Positions 11,143-22,139 of a DNA stretch of 64,000 bases are shown here, piece by piece. How positions within the stretch are numbered: the first letter of the stretch is position 1; every line of letters begins with the position of its first letter. Origin of the DNA: Amylostereum areolatum (Eukaryota > Basidiomycota > Agaricomycetes > Russulales > Stereaceae); assembly GCA_012932865.1 (NCBI GenBank), contig SAXG01000002.1, positions 2,108,001-2,172,000 of the forward strand, read 5' to 3'. Position numbers and translations under genes: made by a program. The notes under the pieces are model-generated. The model worked only from the letters and a program-made list of their open reading frames with translations, made no database searches and was not told the DNA's origin.

Positions 11143-14100
11143 ATGTCTTCCGGCGATGAGTCTGACGACAATCTTATTGGTGTTCGCGGCAAAAGGAGAA
11201 GAGCACTTCGCGCTTGTGATAACTGTCGACGTAGGAAAGGTACGGTCCCCGCATCTTCAATTTCGATGACGACAACGCTCATGACAGTGCATCTCAGTCC
11301 GATGTATGGCGGTTGGTTCTCCCGACTTCGACATATGCATCTCACTCTCGATGTCTAAGGCGACGGCGACGAGCACGTAGGATCCAAGTGCTCCAATTGC
11401 GCTACGTACAGGCTCCCGTGCTCTTATCTCGAGTCGGCGAAAGTATGTTGAATATCTGAGCCTCTGTTCCTCGTCCGGACACTGACACCAGTTCCCTAGA
11501 AACGCGAGTCCTCTAAAGCGTGAGTTCCCGGCTGTATTCGACTCGTTTCAGACGTCCGAGCGGTACGTTTGAGTTCAGGTACATCGAGAGCCTGGAGAAT
11601 CGCTTGGAGAAATTAGAGGCCTACATTCAAAAGGTGTGCCGCATATCCTTCGAATCAACATCCGTACCCCTAACACCCACTGGCACCGTAGATAAACCCG
11701 GGCGCAGACATATCTCAGGTGCTTGGCCACACTCCCGTCCACACTAGGCAACATCCGAACCTCCAAAGCGGGGATTCACGTTCACCGTTCGCCTTACCAG
11801 CTGGCCCGTCCAGCTCCCCCGCACTCCCCAACTCCCCGAGCAACCTCCCTCACTTTCGTGATGAACGAGACCTCGGTCCTGACGACGACGACGACGATGC
11901 CGACGACGAGAAAGCGGTCGAGGAACTCAGGAAGGAATTCCATGAGATCAACCTAGGGAAGCGTTTTTTCGGCAAATCAAGCGGCGTGGCGATCGTCAAA
12001 ACGGCTTTAAACATGAAACTGGAGGCATCGGGCGGTCGCCCGGCGTCCACCACCTCTAGCGTGCTGTGGCAGCTGCACAAGGATAAACTCAGGGATGAAT
12101 TTTGGACGACTCACCCTGTGAGTTTCTATGCTATATGACCAGACTATCTGACCAACCTACAATGCAGTGGGAGCAACTGTTCGATGAGACCGCCTGCGCG
12201 TACCAATTCCCAGAACCCGACCTTCTGTCCGCCCTTGTCGATCTTTTCTTCGCTCACATCAACATCTACAAACCAATACTCCACCGACCGACACTCGAGA
12301 AAGACATCGCGGACGGTCTGCACGTCCGAAACCACGCATTTGGTGGTGTTGTCCTCCTTGTATGCGCGTGCGCTTCCAGGTACTCGGACGATTCGCGCGT
12401 CAAGCTAAAACCTGAAGCCTCGTGGCACACATCGGGGTGGAAGTGGTTTACGCAGGTCCATTTGGGGAGGAAAGCGCTGCTCACGTCTCCCTCCCTTCAC
12501 GACATACAAGCTTACACCGTACGCCTCGCAGCTTTTCACGTCGTATGAGTACTGCTGACATCCACTTAAGTTAGCAGCTACGTTCTTACAAGGCTCTTCG
12601 GTCCCCGTTTCAGCATGGACCTTGTCAGGGATTGCCCTTCGCATGATTCAAGACGTTGGCGCTCACAGAAGGAAAGTGTATGGCTCTCGGCCAACGGTTG
12701 AGGGAGAGCTGTGGAAACGAGCGTTTTGGTAAGGTGTCAAGCTGTGTCAAGCAGGATTGTGTTTGGATGTTCACAATCAATGTTATGCTAGGTCGTTATT
12801 TCTTATAGACCGATGAATGAGTTCTATGTTTGGTCGACCCTGTGCATTACAAGACGAAGAGTACGTCCGTCTCCTTTTGTTTCCTTGTTGTCACTCACGC
12901 CCTACTGGTAGCTTCGACGTCGAATACCCCGTAGAATGTGACGACGAGTACTGGACGCCTTCAGACCCAACGCAGGCATTCCAACAGCCTCCCGGCAAGC
13001 CATCCCGGATATCTCATTTCGTTGGACTCTTGAAGCTTGGTAGGATTCTCGGATTCGCCATTCGCACGATCGTCAGTGATGTTTCACCGACTCTATGTTT
13101 ATTATCTTAAGCTTGTTGTGATATCCATGTAGTACGCCATCAACAAGTCCAGTCTAGGCTTCACAGGCCCTCGGTGGGAACAGCACATTGTCGCCGAACT
13201 CGACTCGGCGCTGAACAAGTGGCTTGACTCTGTTCCCGACCATCGTACGCATCTGTCCCTTTCTCATACCCTTTGACAGTCCTCATAGACCCATTAGTTC
13301 ATTGGGATCCCACTCGGAAAGACGATGTGTTCTTCATCCAGTCAGCTCACCTCTTTTCGACGTACCACATGCTGCAAATCACGGTCCACCGTCCCTTCAT
13401 CCCTTCACCAAGCAAGCCGTCAACGCTCCCCTACCCATCGCTTTCTATATGTACAAATGCGGCACGATTGAGCAGCAACATAATCGACACGTGTTTGACA
13501 CGCATGCCTGACCGTCCGTTTTACTCTCTCCAGGTACGCCTTAGCGCGTTTAATCTTCAAATGAAGTGTAACTTTGGGACCTACTTATGTAGGGAACCGC
13601 GTTCGCGTCCGGGGTCATACTGCTACTGAATTTGTGGAGTGCCAAACTATCGGGAATGCCCATTGACATCACAAAAGAAATGGTCGATATTCAGAAGTGC
13701 ATGCGGCTGCTGAAGTCGTGCGAAACACGGTTCGCATTTCTTTGAACTTGCCTTTGAACCTGACCTGATTATCTCGGGTATGTAGGACCCGATTAGGAGG
13801 CAGGGTCTGGTATGTCTGTACTACGGCGGCAGGATGCACACGCTAACTAAAATGCGTGATTTTAGGGATGTCCTCAACCAGCTTAGCACCATTGGAGAAA
13901 CACCCCTTCAAGAAGCGAGGGCTTCTCAGTTGCATCAACCATGTTGCCTATTCGGCGAGACCTCAAGCTCGTCCTCGCCCTCCACAAGTTCCCAGAAAAG
14001 TTATTGCGGCCTCGACTTCGGTATCGCACCACGTATCGTGCCTTCGCAATCCTACACGGACACTCAAAATGAACCCAGAATAGAATTGACGCAGCCGTGG

Positions 14101-14757
14101 GCGGATTCGCACATGTTCCAGGGATCGCCGGCGTTTCCAAGCGGTGGCGGAGTCAATGGGTCCACCAGCACATGGTTGCCTCAACAAAACGACCTGTCCC
14201 GTTTGCTGACAACGGCGACATCGTTTGGGCTCGATGGAAGGGGTGATGGTGGTGTCGGGAAAATCCATCCAATTGGCAGCCAATCAATGTTCTCGCAAGC
14301 CACGCCGGACGCCGCCGGTGCAACCTGTACACCGTCCTACATGTTCGGATTCGGAAGGGAGTTCAACTTTGAAGGTATCCCTGGCGGAGAGGAATTGAAG
14401 GATGGAGAGATGGGTGGAAACCTGGGAGGTGGCTCCAACTCATCCTCCGAGGTATTCAACGGGATGTTGCCAGGAATACCATCGTCATTGGAGTCAGGCG
14501 GGCTGGGCGGCCTAGGCTTTGTTGACTCCGGAGCGGGCATGTGGACTTCGAGCTACGGGTGTGTTGCTGTGTTGTGTCTTCGTCTTTCTTCTAGCTGCTC
14601 ACGTTTAAATCTTGCAAGGCTGGACGGATGGGATGCTTACATCGAGAGCATCGCTGGTGGGATGGGGTTTGCGACCACGCCTTTTGCTGACGGTGGTCTA
14701 GGGGGACCTCCCGGTGGGGAGAGCAGTTCTCAGGCTGGGAATTCTGGCGGTAGATGA
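11143..14757 (+). CDS. Zn2Cys6 fungal-specific transcription factor
   Basis: A multi-exon gene starting at the ATG in CCACCATGTC. Exon 1 encodes an acidic start, a basic patch (KRRRALRACDNCRRRK) and the first half of a binuclear zinc cluster. The second half (GSKCSNCATYRLPCSYLE) is in an exon beginning near 11365. A leucine-zipper-like helix (YIESLENRLEKLEAYIQK) follows. A long acidic linker then leads to a fungal transcription factor regulatory region: FFAHINIYKPILHRP, CACASRYSDD, RMIQDVGAHR, SSMFGRPCALQDED. The C-terminus is Gly/Ser-rich and ends WDAYIESI plus a tail. It would act in the nucleus as a DNA-binding regulator; targets are unknown. The third cysteine of the cluster is not obvious from the splicing I can read (see findings). 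Confidence 0.88.
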
Positions 14758-15008
14758 ATGCACCATGGCCGCACAGTTATACATCAGGTTCTATCTTTCT
14801 CATTTTGTTCAATTGTAGTAGGCTGCTCATACTATGTAACTACGGATTACTGTACTTGTACCGTTATTAATGCGGATTATACATATTTGCTTTGACTAGA
14901 ATTTGCGGGAGGAAATGTTGTTTGCATGTGCTCTCGTGACCGGCCAGGGTCACTCGGCGGTTGATTAATTTGATTGGAAAGCTGCGTCGGTCTGTCTTCA
15001 CCTCGTCT
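14758..15008. other. Short intergenic region between convergent genes
   Basis: 3' flanks of the transcription factor (+) and the first NADAR gene (-). AT-rich, with nothing else seen. Confidence 0.5.
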
Positions 15009-16376
15009 TCATGCACTGTGGTCGCGTCGCCGTCGACGGGAGGAGGTACTCGTGCTCATCGCCCAATCCCTGTAACGCATGAGCGCACGTCCAAGCATGT
15101 TTGCCCCACGCCCGTCGCCACCGGCAGCCCAGTACTGGTCGTCCTAAGATTGCGATGTCAGCATAAAGTCGTTTCAGATCGTCCCCAGCCTGCAGCCCGA
15201 CGCACCTGGTCTTCGAAGATTAGCTCTCGACCTGCCGTTTCAAGCAGCATGCGCCGCAGAACCTCGTTCTGGGAGAACCGCTCCCGGATGATCATGTCCA
15301 TAAGCCCGGTGTTGACTTCGAGCCAGTCGCGACGGACGCGACGAAGGTTGCGCGCGGTCTGGGCCTGCTCACGGAGGACGTTGACGTTGGGACACTTGCG
15401 CATGAGCTCGGCGCGGTCTGCGTCGTAATGTAGGTATTTCAGAGCGTGGTAGACTGGTACAGAGGCGACGTAAGCCTGATAAACACGCGAGGACGCTGCG
15501 GAGGTGCGAGAGGACGTACGATGTTCAGCAGTGGGGTATACCACGCCTTCGTGGGTGACGGGGAAGTTTGAGCAGTTTGAAAAGCTAAATACGTTTAGTC
15601 TTCGAGGTTCGTCTCAAACGAAGTTGAGCCACTCACGGAAAGACAGGATCCCATGGGGCGTTTGAGAAATGGATGGGCTCTTGTGCTGGAGCGTGACCTT
15701 GGACGGACGGAAGCTCTCGCAATGCAACACCAGGCGTCGGCGGACGATGGACCGCCTTGGGGGGTGGCGGGACGTTGAATATCGCCCCTGGGCGAGGGGT
15801 GATGAGCCGCACGTCGTCTTCGCCAAAGTGGACCTCTCGCTGCGGTCGCGACTGCGATCTTCCGAAGACTTTGCGCATACTGGACCGTGGTTGGGAGCGT
15901 TCCTGACTGGTGGGGAGGACCAAAGGAGACGGTCTGTGCTGCGTAGTACGCGCACGGCCACGAGAGGGCGGGTCGTCGAGCGGGGAGCGTCCTTGCGCGA
16001 TCTGAGAAGCGGACCATTCGGAAGGAAGGGCGACTGCATGAGCGAGCGGCATCGAAGATTGGTGTCGTAGCTGTTCGGAATTGCGATGAAAGTCTTGACC
16101 TTGCGCTCGTGGGTGCTGAGCAAAGGTTACGTCCTCCCTGGATCTGGAGGCAGTTCTCCGTGTCCCATGTTCGCGCCTTGTAGAGTGCTGCGTCCTCATT
16201 TCATCTTGTATATCTGGCTTCGCATGGGAGCGGTGTCCTCGATCTGGAGCATGAACAAAGGCCTGACCGGGAAGGGAGGGTACTATCGCGGGGATCTGGG
16301 CTCCGCGGTCGAATATAGGAACGGTCCTTGGATAACGTCCATTGTGCTCCGGGGGAGCCGCATATCCCTCGATGAC
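15009..16376 (-). CDS. NADAR-domain protein A
   Basis: Exons 15637-16376 (5' end uncertain), 15520-15584, 15206-15453 and 15009-15143 join in phase. If translation starts at the ATG at 16199 the protein has 337 residues. The frame is open upstream to an acceptor CTGACTAG, so an earlier exon may exist. The first half is disordered and Arg/Pro-rich. The NADAR (YbiA/DUF1768) domain shows FSNCSNFPV, VVYPTAEHLYHALKYL, RRDWLEVNTGLMDMII, RFSQNEVLRRMLLETAG, then DDQYW and NMLGRALMRYRDW. The usual WGxG is replaced by WAAG. The family is an N-glycosidase fold acting on riboflavin intermediates or on ADP-ribosylated substrates. It is the first of three NADAR genes here. Confidence 0.85.
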
Positions 16377-17421
16377 CTAGTCAGAAGATGAGTCTACTTC
16401 ATTATAATTGAAAGGGATCCCATGACAGGGCGAGAACATAGGAATGGGAACGCACCCCTGCCGCATTCCGCCGCGGGATCCAGCCGGCAAGTTGGCAGAG
16501 CGTTTTGGCATGCATTGGTAAAGCTGGGATTATTTAACAGTATGAGAAGGGGGGAGAAGGGGGGGTTTGTTCTACGCCGTTTGGCGCAAAGCTATATAGT
16601 GGGGAAAGCACTGGATAATGGATTCGAGGATCTAGGAGAACGAGCTGAGAGACCAGGAAATGGCCGACCTCGTGGGCTTGCTTTGTGACGGAAGATACAA
16701 AATTGCAACAAGGGTCCACTGCCGGTCCCCGGTCCAGCCTATCGTGTTCAGAGGGCGCCTGTTTTTTGAAGGTTCAACCTTCATGACTCGAGAGAAGGCG
16801 GACCACGGAGCTTGAGATTGGTACGTACCGCGCGCCCAGAAGTCCGCAGGGCCGGAGTCTTCGTGCTTCAGAAACCGGGCGCAAGGCGTGATGCATCATG
16901 CCGGATAAGCCACGCGACACGAGGAAGGTATGGGAAGGTACCATTGTCCCGCAACTGTATTGTACAGCCGGGGACTGTTGGTGCTGTGAAAACGGGTGGT
17001 GGGCTCCCGGTCACGGCGGACAGATACCCCTTGGGGGCCCTTGTGTTTGTCTCTCAGTATTCGCATGGAGTCGCCTTGCGTTGTCGGCTCGATACATGCC
17101 AATGCTTTGTCTGAGGATATCGATAATCAAACGCGTGTACATGTCGTGGGATGCAGTGAAAATCTGGAAGTGTGTGTGCTTTTCTTTTTGACTCCGCTTG
17201 AAGCTAGTATTGGGGGGCGAGACATCGATAGCATACCGGAACACGAGGAACCCTGAATGCTGCTGATACTTAGAGGACAAAGGTGGATTAATCTTTGATC
17301 GCATTCGCACTTCTTCACTGGGAGTACTGTGGCAGAAAATCAAGACGAGGCGAGGCGAGGTTCATAGAAACTGCGATGAGCCCCTACTAACTTACATCAT
17401 GACTATATGCCTCAGAACATG
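16377..17421. other. Intergenic, upstream of NADAR A
   Basis: No convincing coding exon. A TATATAG motif on minus near 16592-16604 could be a core promoter for NADAR A. An ATG-led stretch at about 16380-16437 could hold a short first exon, but its splicing does not fit. Confidence 0.3.
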
Positions 17422-18312
17422 CTACCTCTCCAGCAACGTCCCGCGAAGTCGCATCAGAGCCTTCCCCAGCTTATTCTGCCCTTTTCCGTTTGCCCCACAT
17501 CCCCAGAACGAGTTCGTCTACGATCGCCCAATCGTCAGCATAGCCATCCTTACTGGAAAGCAAAAAGGAATCATTACTCTGCTGTCTTCGATCAACTCTC
17601 GTCCGTCCGTCGACTTGAGTATATCCGCAAGGTGCAGATGTTGGGTGAACTTGAGGTATAGCACGTTGTCCATGACTGATTCTCGTACATCCTTCCAGTC
17701 CCCTCTCTGGGCATCATGGTAACGTCTTCCTTCGGCGAGGGCATCCTCGGGGGTGCGGAGTGAGCGTATATATTCTGCAATGTCGGGTCGGACACCTAGA
17801 TACTTGAACGCTTGAAACACTAGCAAAGTGCACTTGTACATCACTACGCCAAATGTACAACGCGAAAAGAGAACCTACAATGTTCGGCCGTCCTGTACCG
17901 TTTGTTCCGGTGCACGACGGAGTGAGGTGAAAAGTTTGTGAACCTGCGCAAGTTCAATCACTCAGAGTAGTTGAAGCAACAAGGAAACGACCAACTCAAA
18001 GTAGGGTTGATGGGGACGATAAAAATATACCGGTGATGGCGGACGCGCGTGTGGATGAGGAATTGTGGCAGGACGCGAAGAAGGTGCCGGTGCTGGAGGT
18101 GGAGGCCGGGACGCGGGTTGAGGTTGGTATATAAATCTAGGAGGAGGCATATGCGCTTGTAGGGGTGGTCCTGGCGCCGGGGCCATGTAGTACGCCTGCT
18201 GAGGGAATCCCGGCCCAGGGGGCGCATATTGGGGTTGGAAATAGCCAGCTTGAGGGAATCCCGGCGGGAGAGGACGGTTAGCCCAGACCGTTTGCGATGG
18301 GTAACCGAACAT
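17422..18312 (-). CDS. NADAR-domain protein B
   Basis: Exons 17996-18312, 17879-17943, 17578-17819 and 17422-17517 join in phase to 239 residues from the ATG at 18312. The frame is open further upstream (ADPYFAAPSPDHLVN), so the true start may lie in an earlier exon. The N-terminal half is Pro/Tyr-rich. The NADAR domain runs SPVYFYRPHQPYFEFTNFS, RTAEHLFQAFKYL, RGDWKDVRESVMDNVL, RELIEDSR, then FWGCGANGKGQNKLGKALM. The DD pair that normally precedes FWGxG is absent (TNS instead). Exon lengths 65 and 242 nt equal those of NADAR C, so B and C are close paralogues. NADAR proteins hydrolyse N-glycosidic or ADP-ribose bonds; the substrate here is unknown. Confidence 0.87.
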
Positions 18313-18816
18313 GTTGACGAGATGATCTGGAGAAGGGGCGGCGAAGTATGGATCGGCTAGCAGGGGGTAACCCTAGACGTTTTATAGGCCAATGACGACT
18401 CTGTCGGAGGGCCAAAAAGCTATGACGACCACTGGGACCCACTTCACGCTTATCGGGTCCGTCGAGTTAGTGCGGATGGACGTCCCTGTTATACCGATTG
18501 AGAAAGAAGCTGTATGCGCGTGAGCTGATGAGGCCAGGGACTCTAACGAAGCACGTACCGTGCCTGTGCAGTCGACGAGCCGCAAAAGCGCTCGCTTAAT
18601 AGTTTTCGTCTTGTGCGCTGTTGCGATGAGCTTCTGTAGTTCTACAGCTGACTACAGCTGTAGTGACTGTGATACGAAAAATTCCTCGATTGAATCCCAA
18701 CTTCATGTTATCGTACATCTCGAGACCTGCACACATACGTACTCGGTCGGAGCACAGCAAACAAGAAACGCGAAGCCGCACTGGCGGCCTCGTGTCTTTC
18801 TGACTCTTGACATGAT

Positions 18817-20787
18817 TCAAACACCTGCGTCGAAGATGACAAGGAACGCCGGACGTATAGCCTCGTTCTGGAAGAGGGTAAGGAACCATTCGAGTGGCGT
18901 ACAGCGTTGGATGTCCTACCTTGTAGACTGCAATAATATTGATGAGTATGAGACAATTTCACAGGCTGCACGACACCAACCAATGCTTTCGTCGTAGTTC
19001 AAATCGCCACCTGGCTCCCCGATGACGGAATCACAATCTTGAGGGGGCTGAACCGCAACCTTCAGTCTAACAAGTCCACGGAGTATACAAGACGACGCTA
19101 CCTCAGTCAGCGTTGGATTCCCCGTTGTGAGTTTGACGGTCTTTCCTAGCACGACGTCGTTCAAGAGCAATGCTCGGTACGAGGAGGTACCCCGTTCTGC
19201 CACGTAATCGTTTGCCTGCATTGTTTGCCAGCCTTGTCAGTGATACAATGCGCATGACAATGATAAAATAAAAACGCGGACCTTGGAAGAAGTTGCCGAA
19301 GTATAGATTCCTGCACCAAACCTTCCGAAATTGGTACGCTGCCCTACATGGGCGAGTTGGAATGAGGTCTGGGAAAATATCGGGGTCAGCATGAGCCAGG
19401 AAACCGGCTTAGGAGATCAGCATACGCGGATAATGCTACACAACGAGCACTGAAAAGTGTTGCAGAGCGTATTCTCGTTATCGGCGTCCCCAAGTCGACA
19501 GCTACGGATGGTACCGTGCCATCGACGCTTCGTGTTTGCGCCCGGTAAATTGCGCTTACGTTCGACAGAAAGCCTGACCCAAGGTCAGCGACGCTATTGG
19601 TACAACGGAAACTCGGATCTCACTGGTATCGCGAGAACCTTCCATGAGCATCCCTCGTGCTTACGATCTTCCATATCTGTTCCGGAAGTTCAGGTCAAGA
19701 AGTGTAGTTAAAGGAAGAGGTGGGGAAGATATGTCTACCTTGACTACTGACGCGTGACGACCTCCGATAGGCGTAGGGTGTTTCCATTGGCTTTCGAATT
19801 GTCCCATAACTAAGTACCACCCAAAAGTAAGTAAGGCCGCGGGGTGATACGAAAGGAAGCACTCGCACCATCTTTGTATTGTTCACTGTTCGAGTCTAGC
19901 TGTAAGATAACCGGAGCTGAATAGCGGAGGTGGGTTCGCAGGGAGTATATCGCAGGTACGTAGGAACGTACTTACCATTGCCGATGGCATCGTTACTGCA
20001 CTTTTTCGAGCAGAAATCAGATTGCTTTCCGTTCACGATAGCTTTGGGTTGCTCGGTACACCTAAAAGCCCAGTCATGACAATGAGGGATGTGTGTGTGT
20101 GAAAGCGGTGCTTACAGCAGACAGCCCTCGATTTGTCCATTTTGAACCACGGCCCTTCAAGCAGATATGGGATCAGACAGGTGGTCTGGAAACAGTGAAA
20201 CGCCACAACCCACCTACGATGTCGAAGGGAACAGAACCGAGTGGGGACCCCTTGGTCAACGTGGACGTTGCGGTTACACCCCTCGAGGATGCACTTGGGA
20301 GTTGGTGCCCCAGGGGAGCTCGTAGGGCTTGGGTTTGAGTACTGTGGCGGGGGTGTGGTAGCTCGAGATGCCCGTTCGGTCCCTCCGGTAGCGAATTCCT
20401 GTGCGCATCGCCGACCGCAAAATGGGTGCGCTACTTACGTTCGTCAGCCATGGTGAACTACTCGGACTCGGGAACGGCTCACGTTTTCCGTTCTCGAGGT
20501 AAACTGGACGTGTTTTGCAGTGCTAGGTGCGAACGCGATGAGAGAGTGAAGAGAGATGATCGTGGTCAGGAACAGACCTTGCAAAGCTGCTGCTGAGCTT
20601 GAGCAGGTCCGCGGCGGCCATTTCCAGCATTGCCTCCAACATCGACGTTCTTCAATTCCGCCATCGCCATCCTGTGGGAATTCCCACAATACGAGGAGAA
20701 GGACCCATCGGGGTCCTGCCAGACGGTGTTCTTGCAGTCTTTGTAGGCGCAGAGGGTGCTAGCATTCCGCGAAGTGTCTGAACACAT
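18817..20787 (-). CDS. PARP-like ADP-ribosyltransferase with N-terminal Cys/His fingers
   Basis: A gene of about a dozen short exons. The N-terminal part has three related metal-binding-looking motifs: CAYKDCKNTVW with SSYCGNSHR (about 20755-20680), CILEGCNRNVHV with TRFCSLRHR (about 20300-20225), and CTEQPKAIVNGKQSDFCSKKC (about 20070-19990). A linker with QFESQWKHPTPIGG follows. The C-terminal ART domain has RRWHGTIRSCRLGD (about 19510), FGRFGAGIYTSATSSKAND (about 19320-19200), and GGDLNYDESIVYKNEAIRP (about 19000-18850), ending FLVIFDAGV. His, Tyr and Glu at the triad positions are all present, so catalysis with NAD+ is expected. A longer upstream start exists at 20931, but a TATATAAG lies inside it, so the ATG at 20787 is preferred. 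Confidence 0.87.
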
Positions 20788-20880
20788 CCCGATGCTCGAC
20801 GAGGTGAGTGCGCGTTGGATCGATGGGCTCGTGGGGAGAGGGCGCTGGGAACGGAAAGAAGCACCGCCGGCGTTTCTACT

Positions 20881-20888
20881 TATATACT
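20881..20888 (-). promoter_or_regulatory. TATA box of the ADP-ribosyltransferase gene
   Basis: TATATAAG on minus, about 100 bp upstream of the ATG at 20787. The divergent NADAR C gene starts 296 bp from that ATG, so the two genes share one promoter region. Confidence 0.5.
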
Positions 20889-21082
20889 GTCCTGCTCTGT
20901 CTTGAGCTTGAGCTCGGATGCCTCGGGACACGAGGCGGCGACGGTTCTAGCATTCTTTTCGAGATTCGCACCGAGGACGCCCGCCTGTCAGGCTGTCTAC
21001 GCACACGCGCTGGCCGTCCTCCCCCCACGCTTCCTCCGCTCGACTGCCAGCGAAGGACGGACGTTAGACAACGACCACCACC

Positions 21083-21932
21083 ATGCCTTCCTTCATGTTG
21101 TCCATATTCACCTGGGTTGGGTTTGGGGAGCAATCCCGCTCATCCAAACGCCGACAGCGTGCTGACAAGACTAGCGGTCGACATGTTCCTATGGACGTCG
21201 ACGAGGAGGAGGCACCGCCCGTAACAGGCCAGTAACTTATGTTGCTTCTCGACAGTCCTATGCATGCTGACTGGGGTCTTCCTCGGTTTCTCCAGAGAAT
21301 AGCCCGATCTACTTCTATGATCGTGACAAGCCATACTACGAGTACGTACACCCTCATAAACCGCTGAAGGCCAGCGCTAAATACCCAGTTACCTGCCCCG
21401 CCCCGCCATCACAGATTCACCAACTTCTCCCACCACGCCATCGAGTATCACGGCCAGAAATACCCCACCGCGGAGCACCGTACGTCGATTATTCTGTTAG
21501 TATAAGTCTCCTTCCTCACCCGCTTGACAAAATGTAGTCTTTCAAACCCATAAATTCCTCCCACACCACCCCGAGCTCGCTTCGACGATCCGCAACCAAT
21601 CCTCCGCAAGCCTCGCGCGGCAAGAAGCAAACCGTCTCCGCCGTCTTCAGCGCTCCGACTGGTTCGACATCAACATCTCCATAATGGACTTCGTCCTCAC
21701 GCTCAAGTTCGAGCAGCACCCGGATTTGAGGGCTTCGCTGGTGGACACAGCGGGCAGGGAGTTGATCGAGGACAGTCCGGTGAGTATCTTTTCTGAAGAG
21801 GACGAATAAGGGAATTGACTGGGACGTTGGCAGGACGACGTGTTTTGGGGCATCGGCAAGGATGGATCGGGGAGAAATGAGCTTGGAAAGGCTTTGATGC
21901 GAGTGAGGGACAAGCTGGTCGTGGACAAGTAG
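21083..21932 (+). CDS. NADAR-domain protein C
   Basis: Exons 21083-21220, 21298-21341, 21415-21479, 21538-21779 and 21834-21932 join in phase to 195 residues. After about 45 variable residues the protein is almost entirely a NADAR domain: SPIYFYDRDKPYYEFTNFS, HGQKYPTAEHLFQTHKFL, RSDWFDINISIMDFVL, LKFEQHPDLRASLVDTAG, RELIEDSP, DDVFWGIGKDGSGRNELGK, ALMRVRDKL. All hallmark positions are kept, including the Glu of TAEH, the DD pair and the WGxG turn. It is the most canonical of the three. It is divergent from the ADP-ribosyltransferase gene and convergent with STE3-like gene 1, whose stop is 207 bp away. Confidence 0.92.
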
Positions 21933-22139
21933 ATCCGTATCATATATGCTGTATCTTTTGAGAATCTTTTGAGAATGTAGCCGTACCCTGTCGCTGTTAA
22001 CTATGCACTTGTTCTGATAATGCACCGAATTATCATTTGGGTGACGTGCCACAGAGTGGAAGCTGACAAGGACACTGTAAGGGCGATCTCATACCGGCCA
22101 GTTTCCCTCACCGGCCCCGTGCTCCTTCAACCTGCTCTG

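Noticed and set aside
16898..17191. 97-codon plus ORF ending CVCFSF
   Set aside because: CFSF is not an aliphatic CaaX box, the ORF has no pheromone-like layout, and it lies 5 kb from the nearest receptor.
18382..18585. 67-codon minus ORF between the ART and NADAR B genes
   Set aside because: Could be an upstream exon of NADAR B or read-through of the ART gene, but no join keeps phase. The ART domain ends naturally at 18817.
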